Shown in pieces: positions 1 through 10,600 of a stretch of DNA of 64,000 nt (position 1 is the first letter of the stretch; every line of letters begins with the position of its first letter). Below the pieces are notes generated by a model. The model searched no databases and was not told the DNA's origin. It worked only from the letters and a program-made list of their open reading frames with translations. Source of the DNA: Pseudomonas sp. GM41(2012) (GTDB taxonomy: Bacteria > Pseudomonadota > Gammaproteobacteria > Pseudomonadales > Pseudomonadaceae); the NCBI RefSeq assembly GCF_000282315.2, contig NZ_AKJN02000006.1:2108001-2172000 (forward strand), given 5' to 3'. Both the position numbers and the translations under genes were made by a program.

Positions 1-3000
1 GTGGTTCTGCCGAGTGGCTTCAGGCGCTGGCAGGCCTTGGCGATCCAGCTTGCCGTTCGGCGTCAGCGGCAACGCGGCCAGGCACATCAAATGCGCCGGC
101 AGCATGTGCGCCGGCAGACGACTGCGCAGATGCAAAGTCAGCGCTTCACGCAAATCATGCTCATCGGCGAGCGGATCGCGCGGCACCACGTAACCGACCA
201 ACTGCCGGCTGACCGGGCCTTCGCGATCGATCACAAAGGCTTCACGCACGCCTTGGTGTTCCAGCAGGCAGGCTTCGATTTCACCGAGTTCGATACGGAA
301 ACCGCGAATCTTCACTTGCTGATCAATACGGCCGAGGTATTCAACGACGCCGTCGGCACGGAACCGCGCGAGGTCGCCACTGCGGTACAAACGCGCGCCC
401 GGCACGAACGGATCCGGCACGAAGCGTTCAGCCGTCAGGTCCGGACGTTGATGGTAACCCCGCGCAACGCCCTCGCCGCCCAGGTACAACTCACCCGCCA
501 CGCCAACCGGCAACGGCTGCAAACCGCCGTCCAGGATATAGGCGCTGCGGTTGCCGACCGGCCGGCCGATGGGCATGAACGCCGAGTCGAATTCGGTATC
601 CGGATACGCCAGCCAGATCAGCGGCGTGATCACCGTTTCGGTCGGGCCGTAGCCGTTGATCAGGCGCTTGGGTTGCAGCACCTGCTGGACCTCGTCGAAC
701 GCATGCTTGGCCATGCCTTCACCGCACGGGGTGTAGGAACGGATCGGCAGATCACGCCCCGCTTCTCCCATGAATTCGGCAATCTGCCCCAAATAGGTCG
801 GGGTGAAGCAGGCAATGGTGATGCCGTGCTTTTCGATCTCAAAGCAGGTGCGCTCCACGCTCCACAACTCGTCGTCGCGGGGCATCACCGCCGAACCGAA
901 CACCAGCGGCGTCAGCCAGCGCTCGTGGGCGCCGTCGAAGCTGATCGAGGCAAATTGCAGCTCGCGATCATCCGGGGTCATGCCGTACAACTCGCCTATC
1001 GACAGGCAATGCATGGCCAGCGGACCGTGGGCCACGCTGACGCCTTTCGGCCGGCCGGTGGAGCCCGAGGTGTAAATCAGGTACGCGAGGTTTTCACCGC
1101 AGGTCAGGTTGACCGGATTGGTTTCCGACATTTGCTCCAGCGGTTCGCGGTCGATTTCCAGCACCGACAGGCCTTGCGGCAAGGGCAGTTTTTCCCGCAG
1201 CCACGATTGGCTGATCAGCAGCGAAATGCCGCTGTCTTCCATCAGATAGCGCAGGCGTTCGGCCGGGTACGCCGGGTCCAGCGGCACGTACGCACCGCAG
1301 GCCTTGAGGATCGCCAGCAGGCCAATGATCATCTCCGGCGAACGTTGCATCGCCAGGCCGACCCGCACTTCGGGGCCGATGCCCAAGTCGCGAAGACGAT
1401 GGGCCAGTTGGTTGGCGCGGCGGTTGAGTTGGTCGAAGCTCAATTCCTGGTCATTGAAGATCAGCGCCGTGGCGTCCGGTCGGGCGACGGCCTGAGCCTC
1501 GATCAACTGATGCACGCAGAGCGGGTTTTCCGTCGCGGTGAACGCGGGGTTCCACTCGACCAGTTGTTGCGCGCGTTCCGGCGCCGTCAGCAGGTCCAGT
1601 TCACTCAATGCAGCCTGTGGCGCGGCGACCATCGCCGCCAGCAGCGCGGCCAGATGCTCACTCATACGAGCAATCGCCTCGCCGCTGAAGTGAGCGCACT
1701 GGTAGCTCCAGTTGAGGCTCAGCTGGCTTTCGGCAGTGGCCGCCAGCGTCAGCGGGAAGTTGGTGCGTTCATGGCTCTGCGGGACCTGGAAGCTCAAACC
1801 GGCTGGCGCGCCCTGTTGCAGCGCTTCGGCCACCGGGAAGTTTTCGAACACCAGCAGGCTGTCGAACAGCGGTTCACCGGCACGCCCGGCCCAGCGCTGG
1901 ATGTCACCCAATGCGGTGAATTCATGCTCACGCAGTTCCAGGTTCTGCGCCTGCAAACGGGTCAGCCACTGGCCGACGCTTTCGACGGCGTCCGGCGAGC
2001 TGATCACCGGCAAGGTGTTGATGAACAGGCCGAGCTGGCTTTCGGCACCCGGCAAGTCCACCGGCCGCCCCGCCACGGTCGCGCCGAACGCGACGCTGCG
2101 TTGACCGCTGTAGCGTTGCAGCAACAGCGCCCATGCGCCCTGGACCAAGGTGTTGAGGGTGACCTTTTGCTGACGGGCAAAGTCGCTGAATTGCTTGCTG
2201 GTGGCGACATCGAAGGTCTGGCGGTGGTCGGCAAATTCCGTCGTCGACAGGTTTCTACTGTCGCCATGGGCCAGGCTCTGTGCCAACAAGGTCGGGTTGT
2301 CCAAGGTCGCCAGTTGCTCGCGCCAGAACAGTTCGTCAGCCTGCGCATCCTGACGTTGCAGCCAGCCAATGTAATCGGCAAAACGCCCGGTCGGCGCCTG
2401 CACTTCTTGCCCGGCATAACGCTGCAGGACTTCGCTCAACAGCAGCGAGTTACTCCAGCCATCGAGCAACAGGTGATGGTGGGTGTAGATCAGTTGCTGA
2501 CGCTCATCGTCGAGTCGCACCAGGGTCAAACGCATCAACGGCGCCCGGGTAGAGTCGAGTTGCAAGCGTTCGCTGTCGATCAGTTGCACCAACGCTTCGG
2601 CCTGATCGCTGCGGTTGCGCCAGTCGAGGCAAGTCATCGGCAATTGCAGGTGACGATGCACCAACTGCACCGGCGCTTCGAAGCCGTCGGGGAAGTGGAA
2701 GCTGCTGCGCAGGATCGGATGGGTGTCGAGCACCCCTTGCCATGCGCGGCCCAGCCGTTCGGCATCGAGCCCACGGGCTTCGACGCTGAGCTGGTTCACG
2801 TAGGCGCCGGAATCGGATTCGTACAGGCTATGGAACAACAAACCGGCCTGCATCGGCGACAGTGGATACAGGTCCTCGATCTGCGCCGGTGGCACCGGCA
2901 GGCCGTCGAGTTGCGCCTGAGTCAGACGCGCCAATGGGAAGTCTGCCGGGGTCACGCCGCCCGCGCCATCGCTCAGGCAGTGGGCGATCAGCGCCAGCAG

Positions 3001-6000
3001 TTCGCTACGGAAATCGGCGGCCAGCGCTTCGATTTCACGTTGGTCGAAGCATTCGCGGCTGAAGGTCCAGTCGAGTTTCAGTTCGCCGCCATACACCTGA
3101 CCGTCCACCGACAACCAGTTCGGCAACGGCGCATCCGCCGATTGCGCGGCGCCGCTGGATTCGCGGGCCGGAGTGAACAGTGCGTCTTCGGCAAAGCTCT
3201 GGTCGAACTGGCCGAGGTAGTTGAAGGTCACGCGCGCTTGCGGCAGAGCGGCCAGCGCCGCTTGGGTCGCGGCATCGCCCATGTAGCGCAACAGGCCGTA
3301 GCCCATGCCTTTGCCGGGGATTTCGCGCAGTTGCTGCTTGATCGCCTTGATCGAACCCGAGAGGTCGGCGGTCGGCGTCAGGCGTACCGGGAACAGACTG
3401 GAGAACCAGCCGACGGTGCGGGTCAGGTCGATGTCATCGAACAGCTCTTCGCGGCCATGGCCTTCGAGCTGAATCAGCGCCGATGCGTGGCCGGTCCAGC
3501 GGCTGAGGGTGCGGGCCAGTGCGGTCAGCAGCAGGTCGTTGACCTGGGTGCGGTAGATCGCTGGCGCCTGTTGCAGCAACTGGCGAGTCTGCTCGCGGTC
3601 CAGGCCGATGCTGACGCCTTGGCGCAAATGCCCAGCCTGACTGGCTTGAGCGTTGGCGGCTGGCAGCGAATCATTGGCGACGCTCAGTTGCGCCTGCCAC
3701 CAGTTCAGTTCGCCGGCAGCGGTTTCCGAACGGACATAGGCGTCAAGTTTGTCGGCCCAAGCCTGGAAGGCGCTGGTCTTTGGCGGCAGCTCCTGGCCCT
3801 GGTAAGCAGCCTGTAAATCTTCCAGCAACACCCGCCAGGACACACCATCCACCGCCAAGTGGTGGATCACCAACAGCAACCGCTGCGAGCCATCCGCCTG
3901 AGCGATCAACGCCACGCGCAGCAGCGGCCCGTCTTGCAGACTGAGGCTGCGGTGGGCTTCGTCGCACACCGATTCCAGCGACGCGTCGCTGGCCACGCGG
4001 GCGGTCCAGAGCATGTCGATCACATCGGCGCTGTCGGCCCCGACATAGCGCGCCGACCACTTTGTGGGAGCGAGCCTGCTCGCGATAAGGCCAGCACAGG
4101 CACCCTTGATGTTGTTTGCTCCCGCGTCATCGCGAGCAGGCTCACTCCCACAGGGATCCTGCAGGGATTGTGGTGTCCCGTCGACCTGACTGAAGCGCAA
4201 ACGCAGGGCGTCGTGCTGCTTGAGCAGGCGTTGCAATGCGGCTTGCAGGCGCGGCAATTCGAGGGTTTCGCGCGGCACCAGCAGCACGGCCTGGTTCCAG
4301 TGCGCGCGTTGCGGGATCGGTTCGTCGAAGAACCAGCGCTGGATCGGCGTGAGTGTTTGCACACCGTCCACCGGCCCTTGTTGCGCCAACGGTGCGGCCT
4401 GCTCTTTGACCACGGCGGCCAACGCTTGCAACGTCTGCTGCTGGAACAGATCGCGCGGTTGCAGGCTCAGGCCGGCACGACGAGCACGGCTGACCACTTG
4501 AATCGAAATGATCGAGTCGCCGCCCAGTTCAAAGAAATTGTCCTGACGCCCGACCTGCTCCACGCCCAACACGTCCTGCCAGATCTGCGCCAGCACCTGT
4601 TCATGTTCGCTGCGGGGCGCCTCGAAGGCGCGCTGGCTGACCTGAGCGGTCGGCGCAGGCAGGCGTTTGCGGTCGAGTTTACCGTTCGGACTCAGCGGCA
4701 TTTGTTCGATCAGCACGGTCTGCGTCGGCACCATGTAGTCCGGCAGGCTCGCCAGCAGATGACTTTTCAGGGTTTCACGCCACGCGCCTTGCTGCTCGGC
4801 ATCGGCGCTGACCAACGCGCGATCTAGCGGCACGATATACGCCACCAATTGCTTGCCGCTCGGGCCATCGAGGGCCAGCACCACTGCTTCCTGCACGTCC
4901 GAATGCTCTTGCAGACGCGCTTCGATTTCACCCAGTTCGATGCGCAAACCGCGAATCTTCACTTGGTGGTCGATACGGCCGCAGTAGTCGACGGCGCCAT
5001 CAGTGCGATAGCGCGCCAGGTCACCGGTACGGTACAGACGCTCGCCACTGCCGAACGGGTCAACCACGAAACGTTCCGCAGTCAGCGCGCCGCGACGGTG
5101 GTAACCGCGCGCCAGACCGACACCGCCCAGGTACAACTCGCCCACCGCGCCCAACGGCAACGGTTGCAGTTCGCTATCGAGGATGCAGGTGCGCAGGTTG
5201 GCGATCGGCCGGCCGATCGGCACGCTGTCGCGCCCCTCTTCCACGCAGGTCCAGTGGGTCACGTCGATGGCCGCTTCGGTCGGGCCATACAGGTTGTAGA
5301 GATTGGCTTGCGGCAGACTGCGCAAGGTCTGGCGTTGCAGCTCCATCGGCAGCGCTTCACCGCTGCAGATGATCCGCTGCAGAGAGGTGCAGGCCAGCGC
5401 CTCGTCGGCACCGATAAACGCCGAGAGCATCGACGGCACGAAGTGCAGCGTGGTGATCGCCTGTTCGACGATCAACGCGGCGAGGCGTTGCGGATCGCGG
5501 TGCTCGCCGGGCGCGGCGATGACCAACGTGGCACCCTTCATCAGCGGCCAGAAAAACTCCCACACCGACACGTCGAAACTGAACGGTGTTTTTTGCAGCA
5601 CGCGGTCCGTAGGCCGCAAGTTGTAGGCTTGCTGCATCCACTCCAGACGGTTATGCAACGCCACATGGCGGTTGCCCGCGCCTTTAGGTTTGCCGGTGGA
5701 TCCGGAGGTGTAAATCACGTAGGCGAGGTTTTCTGCGACCGCCAGGTTGGGAAGATCAGTGCCCGGCAAGTCGCTCAGCCAGTCAGCCTCGGCGTGCAGG
5801 CACAAGGTACGCACGTTGTCCGGGGTCGGGAGTTGCGCCAGCCGATGTTCCTGAGTCAGCAACAGCGAAATGCCGCTGTCTTCGATCATGTAACTCAGGC
5901 GATCAATCGGATACTCAGGGTCCAGCGGCACATAGGCGCCACCGGCCTTGAGAATCGCCAACAGGCCGACAACCATTTCAAACGAACGGTCGCAGGCAAT

Positions 6001-7692
6001 CCCCACCAACACTTCCGGGCCGACACCTTGGGCGCGCAAGTGATGGGCCAAGCGGTTGGCGCGCAGGTTCAGCTCGGCGTAACTCAGGCGCTGGCCCTGG
6101 AATACCAGCGCCGTCGCCTCACCGTGTTCTGCCACGCGTGCTTCGAAATGCCGCTGCACGCAGACTTCGCCCGGATAGGTTTGAGCCGTGTCGTTCAGAT
6201 CATCGAGAATGCGCAGACGCTCGTCGGCATCCAGCAGTGGCAACTCGGCGAGTGGGCATTGCGGATTCGCCAGCACACCGGCCAACAAATTCCGCCAATG
6301 ACGCGCTAAATGCTCGATGCTCTCGGCGTCGAACAAATCGGTGGCATACGTCAGGCTGGCGAACAGCTTGTCGCCCTCCTCCTGCGTGTCCAGTTGCAGG
6401 TCGAATTGCGTGGTGTGCGCCGTGGCGTTCAGCGCCTCGACGCGCAACCCTGCGAGCAAACCGCTGACCGCCGCCGGTTTGGCTTGCTGGTGGTTGAACA
6501 TCACCTGGAACAATGGGCTATGGCTGAGGCTGCGTTCACCTTGCAGCGCCTGCACCAGACGCTCGAACGGCAAGTCCTGATAATCCTGGGCATCCAGCGA
6601 AGCGGCGCGGGTTTGGTCGAGCAATTGGCTGAACGGCAAACGTCCATCGAGCTCGGCACGCATCACCTGGGTGTTGACGAAGAAGCCGATCAAGCCACGG
6701 GTTTCCGCGCGATTACGGTTGGCAATCGGCACACCAACGCGCAGGTCGGACTGACCGCTGTAGCGATAGAGCAAAGCCTGGAAGCTCGCCAGCAACAGCA
6801 TGAACGGTGTGACGCCGCGCTGTTTGGCCAGGCTCATCAAACCGCTGGCCAACGTGGCATCGAGGGCGAAATCCAGACGCTCACCGCGCTGGCTCGGTTG
6901 TGCCGGGCGAGGACGGTCGGTGGGCAATTCCAGCAGCGGTTGTTCGCTGCCCAGGGATTCGCGCCACCAGTTGAGTTGACGCTCCAGCTCCCCCGCTTCC
7001 ATCCAGCGGCGCTGCCACAGGGCGTAATCGGAATACTGAATCGGCAGTGCTTCCAGTGCCGCATTCTGCCCTTGGCAATGCGCGGCGTAGAGCCGGGAGA
7101 ACTCCTCGACCAAAACACCCATCGACCAACCATCGGTGACGATGTGGTGCAAGGTCAGCAACAGCACATGGTCTTCGGCATCGAGCTGCAACAGGCTGAC
7201 CCGCAACAGTGGACCGTGCTGCAGATCGAACGGCCGAGCAATGTCCTGCTCGACGCTTTTCATGGCCAGATCGAGACGCTGTTCCTGAGGTTCATCGCGC
7301 AGGTCGATCTGTTCGATTGGCAGCGAAGTGAACCCGGCCAGTGTCTGCAGCACCTGACCGTCATCTTCGACGAAACGGCTGCGCAAACTCTGATGCCGCT
7401 CCAGCAGCACGTCGAAACTCTGCTGCAACGCCGCGACATTCAGCGGCCCGTGCAGGCGCAGCGCGGCTGGAATGTTGTACGCCGAACTTTGCGGATCGAG
7501 CTGCCAGAGAAACCATTGGCGCTGCTGCGCGTACGACAGTTCGAAGCTCGTTTGCGGCTCGGCAGCGGGCGGAATCGGCAGTTGGCCAAAACTCACGCCC
7601 TGCTCTTGCATGCGTTGCAGAAACTCGCGGCGCTTGTCGGCAGGCAGGCCGGCGAAGCGGCTGGCGATACGCTGGGCAGTGGTGTGTTCCAT
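1..7692 (-). CDS. pvdJ: Pyoverdine-type non-ribosomal peptide synthetase, second gene (partial, runs off the window)
   Basis: Reading leftward from ATG at 7692, 2564 codons stay open to base 1. Domains by approximate residue: C 40-480; A 500-1000; T with FFELGGDS near 1050; E with HHLAVDG near 1280; DCL-type C with HHLLLDG near 1740; second A ending with the A10 core NGKLDR at the window edge. The first A-domain specificity residues read D-V-W-H-I-S-L-I-D, the classic serine code; the GGDS carrier and E domain imply D-Ser. The second reads D-G-E-C-T-C-G-I-T, which I cannot assign; Glu239 suggests an amine side chain such as a (hydroxy)ornithine. The start overlaps the upstream NRPS stop (TGATG), so the two are translationally coupled. 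About 30 residues of REP sequence sit in frame at roughly 1180-1210 in the E domain. NRPS identity is certain; the pvdJ name rests on position and predicted residues. Confidence 0.93.
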   Translation of the reverse strand, partial: MEHTTAQRIASRFAGLPADKRREFLQRMQEQGVSFGQLPIPPAAEPQTSFELSYAQQRQWFLWQLDPQSSAYNIPAALRLHGPLNVAALQQSFDVLLERHQSLRSRFVEDDGQVLQTLAGFTSLPIEQIDLRDEPQEQRLDLAMKSVEQDIARPFDLQHGPLLRVSLLQLDAEDHVLLLTLHHIVTDGWSMGVLVEEFSRLYAAHCQGQNAALEALPIQYSDYALWQRRWMEAGELERQLNWWRESLGSEQPLLELPTDRPRPAQPSQRGERLDFALDATLASGLMSLAKQRGVTPFMLLLASFQALLYRYSGQSDLRVGVPIANRNRAETRGLIGFFVNTQVMRAELDGRLPFSQLLDQTRAASLDAQDYQDLPFERLVQALQGERSLSHSPLFQVMFNHQQAKPAAVSGLLAGLRVEALNATAHTTQFDLQLDTQEEGDKLFASLTYATDLFDAESIEHLARHWRNLLAGVLANPQCPLAELPLLDADERLRILDDLNDTAQTYPGEVCVQRHFEARVAEHGEATALVFQGQRLSYAELNLRANRLAHHLRAQGVGPEVLVGIACDRSFEMVVGLLAILKAGGAYVPLDPEYPIDRLSYMIEDSGISLLLTQEHRLAQLPTPDNVRTLCLHAEADWLSDLPGTDLPNLAVAENLAYVIYTSGSTGKPKGAGNRHVALHNRLEWMQQAYNLRPTDRVLQKTPFSFDVSVWEFFWPLMKGATLVIAAPGEHRDPQRLAALIVEQAITTLHFVPSMLSAFIGADEALACTSLQRIICSGEALPMELQRQTLRSLPQANLYNLYGPTEAAIDVTHWTCVEEGRDSVPIGRPIANLRTCILDSELQPLPLGAVGELYLGGVGLARGYHRRGALTAERFVVDPFGSGERLYRTGDLARYRTDGAVDYCGRIDHQVKIRGLRIELGEIEARLQEHSDVQEAVVLALDGPSGKQLVAYIVPLDRALVSADAEQQGAWRETLKSHLLASLPDYMVPTQTVLIEQMPLSPNGKLDRKRLPAPTAQVSQRAFEAPRSEHEQVLAQIWQDVLGVEQVGRQDNFFELGGDSIISIQVVSRARRAGLSLQPRDLFQQQTLQALAAVVKEQAAPLAQQGPVDGVQTLTPIQRWFFDEPIPQRAHWNQAVLLVPRETLELPRLQAALQRLLKQHDALRLRFSQVDGTPQSLQDPCGSEPARDDAGANNIKGACAGLIASRLAPTKWSARYVGADSADVIDMLWTARVASDASLESVCDEAHRSLSLQDGPLLRVALIAQADGSQRLLLVIHHLAVDGVSWRVLLEDLQAAYQGQELPPKTSAFQAWADKLDAYVRSETAAGELNWWQAQLSVANDSLPAANAQASQAGHLRQGVSIGLDREQTRQLLQQAPAIYRTQVNDLLLTALARTLSRWTGHASALIQLEGHGREELFDDIDLTRTVGWFSSLFPVRLTPTADLSGSIKAIKQQLREIPGKGMGYGLLRYMGDAATQAALAALPQARVTFNYLGQFDQSFAEDALFTPARESSGAAQSADAPLPNWLSVDGQVYGGELKLDWTFSRECFDQREIEALAADFRSELLALIAHCLSDGAGGVTPADFPLARLTQAQLDGLPVPPAQIEDLYPLSPMQAGLLFHSLYESDSGAYVNQLSVEARGLDAERLGRAWQGVLDTHPILRSSFHFPDGFEAPVQLVHRHLQLPMTCLDWRNRSDQAEALVQLIDSERLQLDSTRAPLMRLTLVRLDDERQQLIYTHHHLLLDGWSNSLLLSEVLQRYAGQEVQAPTGRFADYIGWLQRQDAQADELFWREQLATLDNPTLLAQSLAHGDSRNLSTTEFADHRQTFDVATSKQFSDFARQQKVTLNTLVQGAWALLLQRYSGQRSVAFGATVAGRPVDLPGAESQLGLFINTLPVISSPDAVESVGQWLTRLQAQNLELREHEFTALGDIQRWAGRAGEPLFDSLLVFENFPVAEALQQGAPAGLSFQVPQSHERTNFPLTLAATAESQLSLNWSYQCAHFSGEAIARMSEHLAALLAAMVAAPQAALSELDLLTAPERAQQLVEWNPAFTATENPLCVHQLIEAQAVARPDATALIFNDQELSFDQLNRRANQLAHRLRDLGIGPEVRVGLAMQRSPEMIIGLLAILKACGAYVPLDPAYPAERLRYLMEDSGISLLISQSWLREKLPLPQGLSVLEIDREPLEQMSETNPVNLTCGENLAYLIYTSGSTGRPKGVSVAHGPLAMHCLSIGELYGMTPDDRELQFASISFDGAHERWLTPLVFGSAVMPRDDELWSVERTCFEIEKHGITIACFTPTYLGQIAEFMGEAGRDLPIRSYTPCGEGMAKHAFDEVQQVLQPKRLINGYGPTETVITPLIWLAYPDTEFDSAFMPIGRPVGNRSAYILDGGLQPLPVGVAGELYLGGEGVARGYHQRPDLTAERFVPDPFVPGARLYRSGDLARFRADGVVEYLGRIDQQVKIRGFRIELGEIEACLLEHQGVREAFVIDREGPVSRQLVGYVVPRDPLADEHDLREALTLHLRSRLPAHMLPAHLMCLAALPLTPNGKLDRQGLPAPEATRQNH
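4064..4153. repeat. Inverted REP pair (BIME) inside an NRPS coding sequence
   Basis: Two inverted copies of the local REP sequence (GTGGGAGCGAGCCTGCTCGCG and its near-complement) flank about 40 bp. The element is identical in layout to the intergenic BIMEs at 18847, 42178 and 43370, yet it lies within the E domain of the second NRPS. Read on the minus strand it stays open and encodes GSEPARD and ASRLAPT. Confidence 0.93.
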
Positions 7693-10600
7693 CAGTTGAT
7701 CTCCATCTCGTCGAGAAGCGACTCAAGCGCATCAAGACGTGCATCGTTGTCAGCCGGGGCGTGTTGCCCGGCCATGGCGGCATAAGCCTGAAGGTCGGTG
7801 GATTCGAACAGCGCGCGCAGCGGCAGCTCGATGCCCAGCTCCAGTTCCACACGGGCACTGGCCTGGGCGGCGAGCAGCGAATGCCCGCCCAGTTCAAAGA
7901 AGTTGTCGCGCCGGCCGATCTGCGCCACGCCCAGCACGCTGGCCCAGATGCCTGCCAGTTGCCGTTCGAGGTCGCCCTCGGGAGCTTCGAACGGTCGCTG
8001 CCATTCCTGGGCATCGGGCACCGGCAAGGCCTTGCGGTCGAGCTTGCCGTTGCCGGTCAGCGGCAAGGCATCCAGCAGCAACCAGTGGCTCGGCACCATG
8101 TAGTCCGGCAGATCCACCTTGAGCGCGGCGCGCAGGTTGTCGCGCCAGGCGATCGGGTCGTGCGGGGTTTGCTCGGCCACGACGTAAGCGCACAGTTGCG
8201 GGCCGCCATCGGCCGAATGCACGCTCAGCACCGCTTGGCGCACGCCCGGTTGGGCCAGCAACGCCGCTTCGATTTCACCCAGTTCGATGCGGAAGCCGCG
8301 GATCTTCACTTGCTGGTCGATCCGGCCGAGGTAATCGATGCTGCCGTCGGCACGCTGACGCGCCAGGTCACCGCTGCGATAAAGGCGTTGCGACGTATCG
8401 AACGGGCTCGGCACGAAGCGCTCGGCGGTGAGGCCGAAACGTCCGTGATAGCCACGCGCCAGACCAGCGCCGGCGATGTACAACTCGCCCGCCACACCCG
8501 CCGGCACCGGTTGCAACTGGCTGTCGAGCAGGTACCAGCGCAGGTCACGGATCGGCAGGCCAATCGGGCTTTGGGCCTTGCCGTCGAGGTCGGCCAGGCG
8601 GATCGCACGGTAGGTCACGTGCACCGTGGTTTCGGTGATGCCGTACATGTTGACCAGGGTTGGCTGTTGGTCGCCGAAGCGCTCGAACCATGGACGCAGG
8701 CTCGCGACTTCCAACGCTTCGCCGCCGAAAATCACCTGACGCAGCGCCAGGTTTCGCTCGCTGGCGCAGGCAATCGGCAACAACTGGCGGAAAGCGGTCG
8801 GGGTCTGGTTCAACACCGTCACGCCTTCATCACAGAGCAAGCGATGGAACTCTTGCGGCTCGCGGCTGATGTAATACGGCACGATCACCAGACGCCCGCC
8901 GGTGCACAGCGAACCGAACAGCTCCCACACCGAGAAATCGAAGGCGTAGGAATGGAACAGCGTCCAGACATCGTCCGGGCCAAAGTTGAACTCGTCAGCC
9001 GTGGCCGTGAGTAGACGCCCGACGTTGCCGTGACTGAGCAGCGCGCCCTTCGGCCGGCCAGTGGAACCGGAGGTGTAGATCACGTAGGCAAGATTGTCCG
9101 GGGTTGCCAGCGCTGGCAGGTTGTCGTCGCTGAAGGCCTCCAGTTGCAATGACTCCAGGCTCAGCACCTGCACGCCGTCGCGGGCCGGCAAACCGTCGAT
9201 CAAGTGTTGTTGAGTCAGCAGCAACGTGATGCCGCTGTCTTCGATCATGTAGCTCAGGCGCTCGGCCGGGTACTGCGGATCGAGCGGCACATAGGCGCCA
9301 CCGGCCTTGAGAATCGCCAGCAAGCCGATCACTAGCGGCATCGCCCGCTCAGTGGCGATGCCGACGCGCACCTCGGGGCCGACGCCCTGCTCACGCAGTT
9401 TGCGCGCCAGTCGGTTGGCCTGAGCGTTGAGCGCGGCGTAGGTCAGTTGCTCGCCTTCGTAGACTAGCGCGATTGCGTTCGGCCGTTCGGCAACCTGGGC
9501 TTCGAACAAGTGGTGCAAGGTTGGCGACGGTGGTTGTGCCTGGAACGTCGGGTTCCAATGCTGGATCAACGCATCGCGCTGTGCGGCCTTGAGCAATGGC
9601 AGTTCGGCGACGCGCTGCTGCGGATCGACGACCACCGCGCGCAGCAGGTCCAGCCACTGCTCGGCGAGGCGGTTCATCGACGCCGCGTCGTACAGGTCAG
9701 TGGCGTAGGTCAGGCTGGCATCAAGTTCTTCGCCCTGCTCTTGAGTGTCGAGCACCAGATCGAATTGCGTGGTGTGTTGCTGCCAGTGCAGACGTTCGAT
9801 CTGCAAGTCGGCGACGCTGCGCTCGACGCTCGCGCCCAGTTGTTGCTGGTGGTTGTAGAGCACCTGGAACAATGGGCTGTGATTGAGGCTGCGGTCGGGT
9901 TGCAAGGCATCGACCAACTGCTCGAACGGCAAGTCCTGATGGGTCTGAGCGCCCAATGCCACACGCTTGACCTGTTGCAGCAAGGTGCTGAAGGACTGCT
10001 GACCATCGATCTCGGCACGCAGCACCTGGGTGTTGATGAAGAAGCCGATCAGGCCTTCGGTTTCGATACGCGAACGCCCGGCGCTCGGCACGCCGACGCT
10101 GATGCTCGACTGCCCGCTCTGGCGATGCAGCAAGGTCTGGAAGCTGGCCAGCAACAGCATGAACAGCGTCACCTGTTGTTCCTGTGCGCGTTGACGCAAA
10201 CCGGCGAGTAATTCGCGGTCAAAGTTCAGCATCAGGCTGGTGCCGCGCTCGCTGCGACGGGCCGGACGGGGCAGTTCGCTCGGCAATTCAAGCGGTGCCT
10301 GGCTGCCATCCAGTTGCTCGCGCCACCACGCCAGTTGGCGTGCGCCCTCCCCGGCCTCCAGCCAGTCACGCTGCCAACGGGCGTAGTCGCTGTAGTTCAC
10401 CGGCAGGCTGTTGAGGTTGGCGGCGTTACCTTCGACGGCAGCCTGATACAGCGCGCTGAACTCATCGACCATGACCTGCATCGACCAGCCATCGGCGGCG
10501 ATGTGGTGCACGGTGAGCACCAGCACGTGTTCGTCGGTGTTCACTTGCAGCAGCAACACGCGCCACAGCGGACCGTTGCGCAGGTCGAACGGCCGGGCGA

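Noticed and set aside
1..3816. A 1271-codon open frame on the plus strand
   Set aside because: It is the antisense shadow of the second NRPS gene, produced by high G+C codon use. Its translation is Gln/Arg/His-rich with no domain, whereas the minus strand gives perfect NRPS motifs.
4849..7785. Two long plus-strand open frames of 486 and 491 codons
   Set aside because: Same antisense effect over the NRPS A and C domains; no motifs, no ribosome-binding sites.
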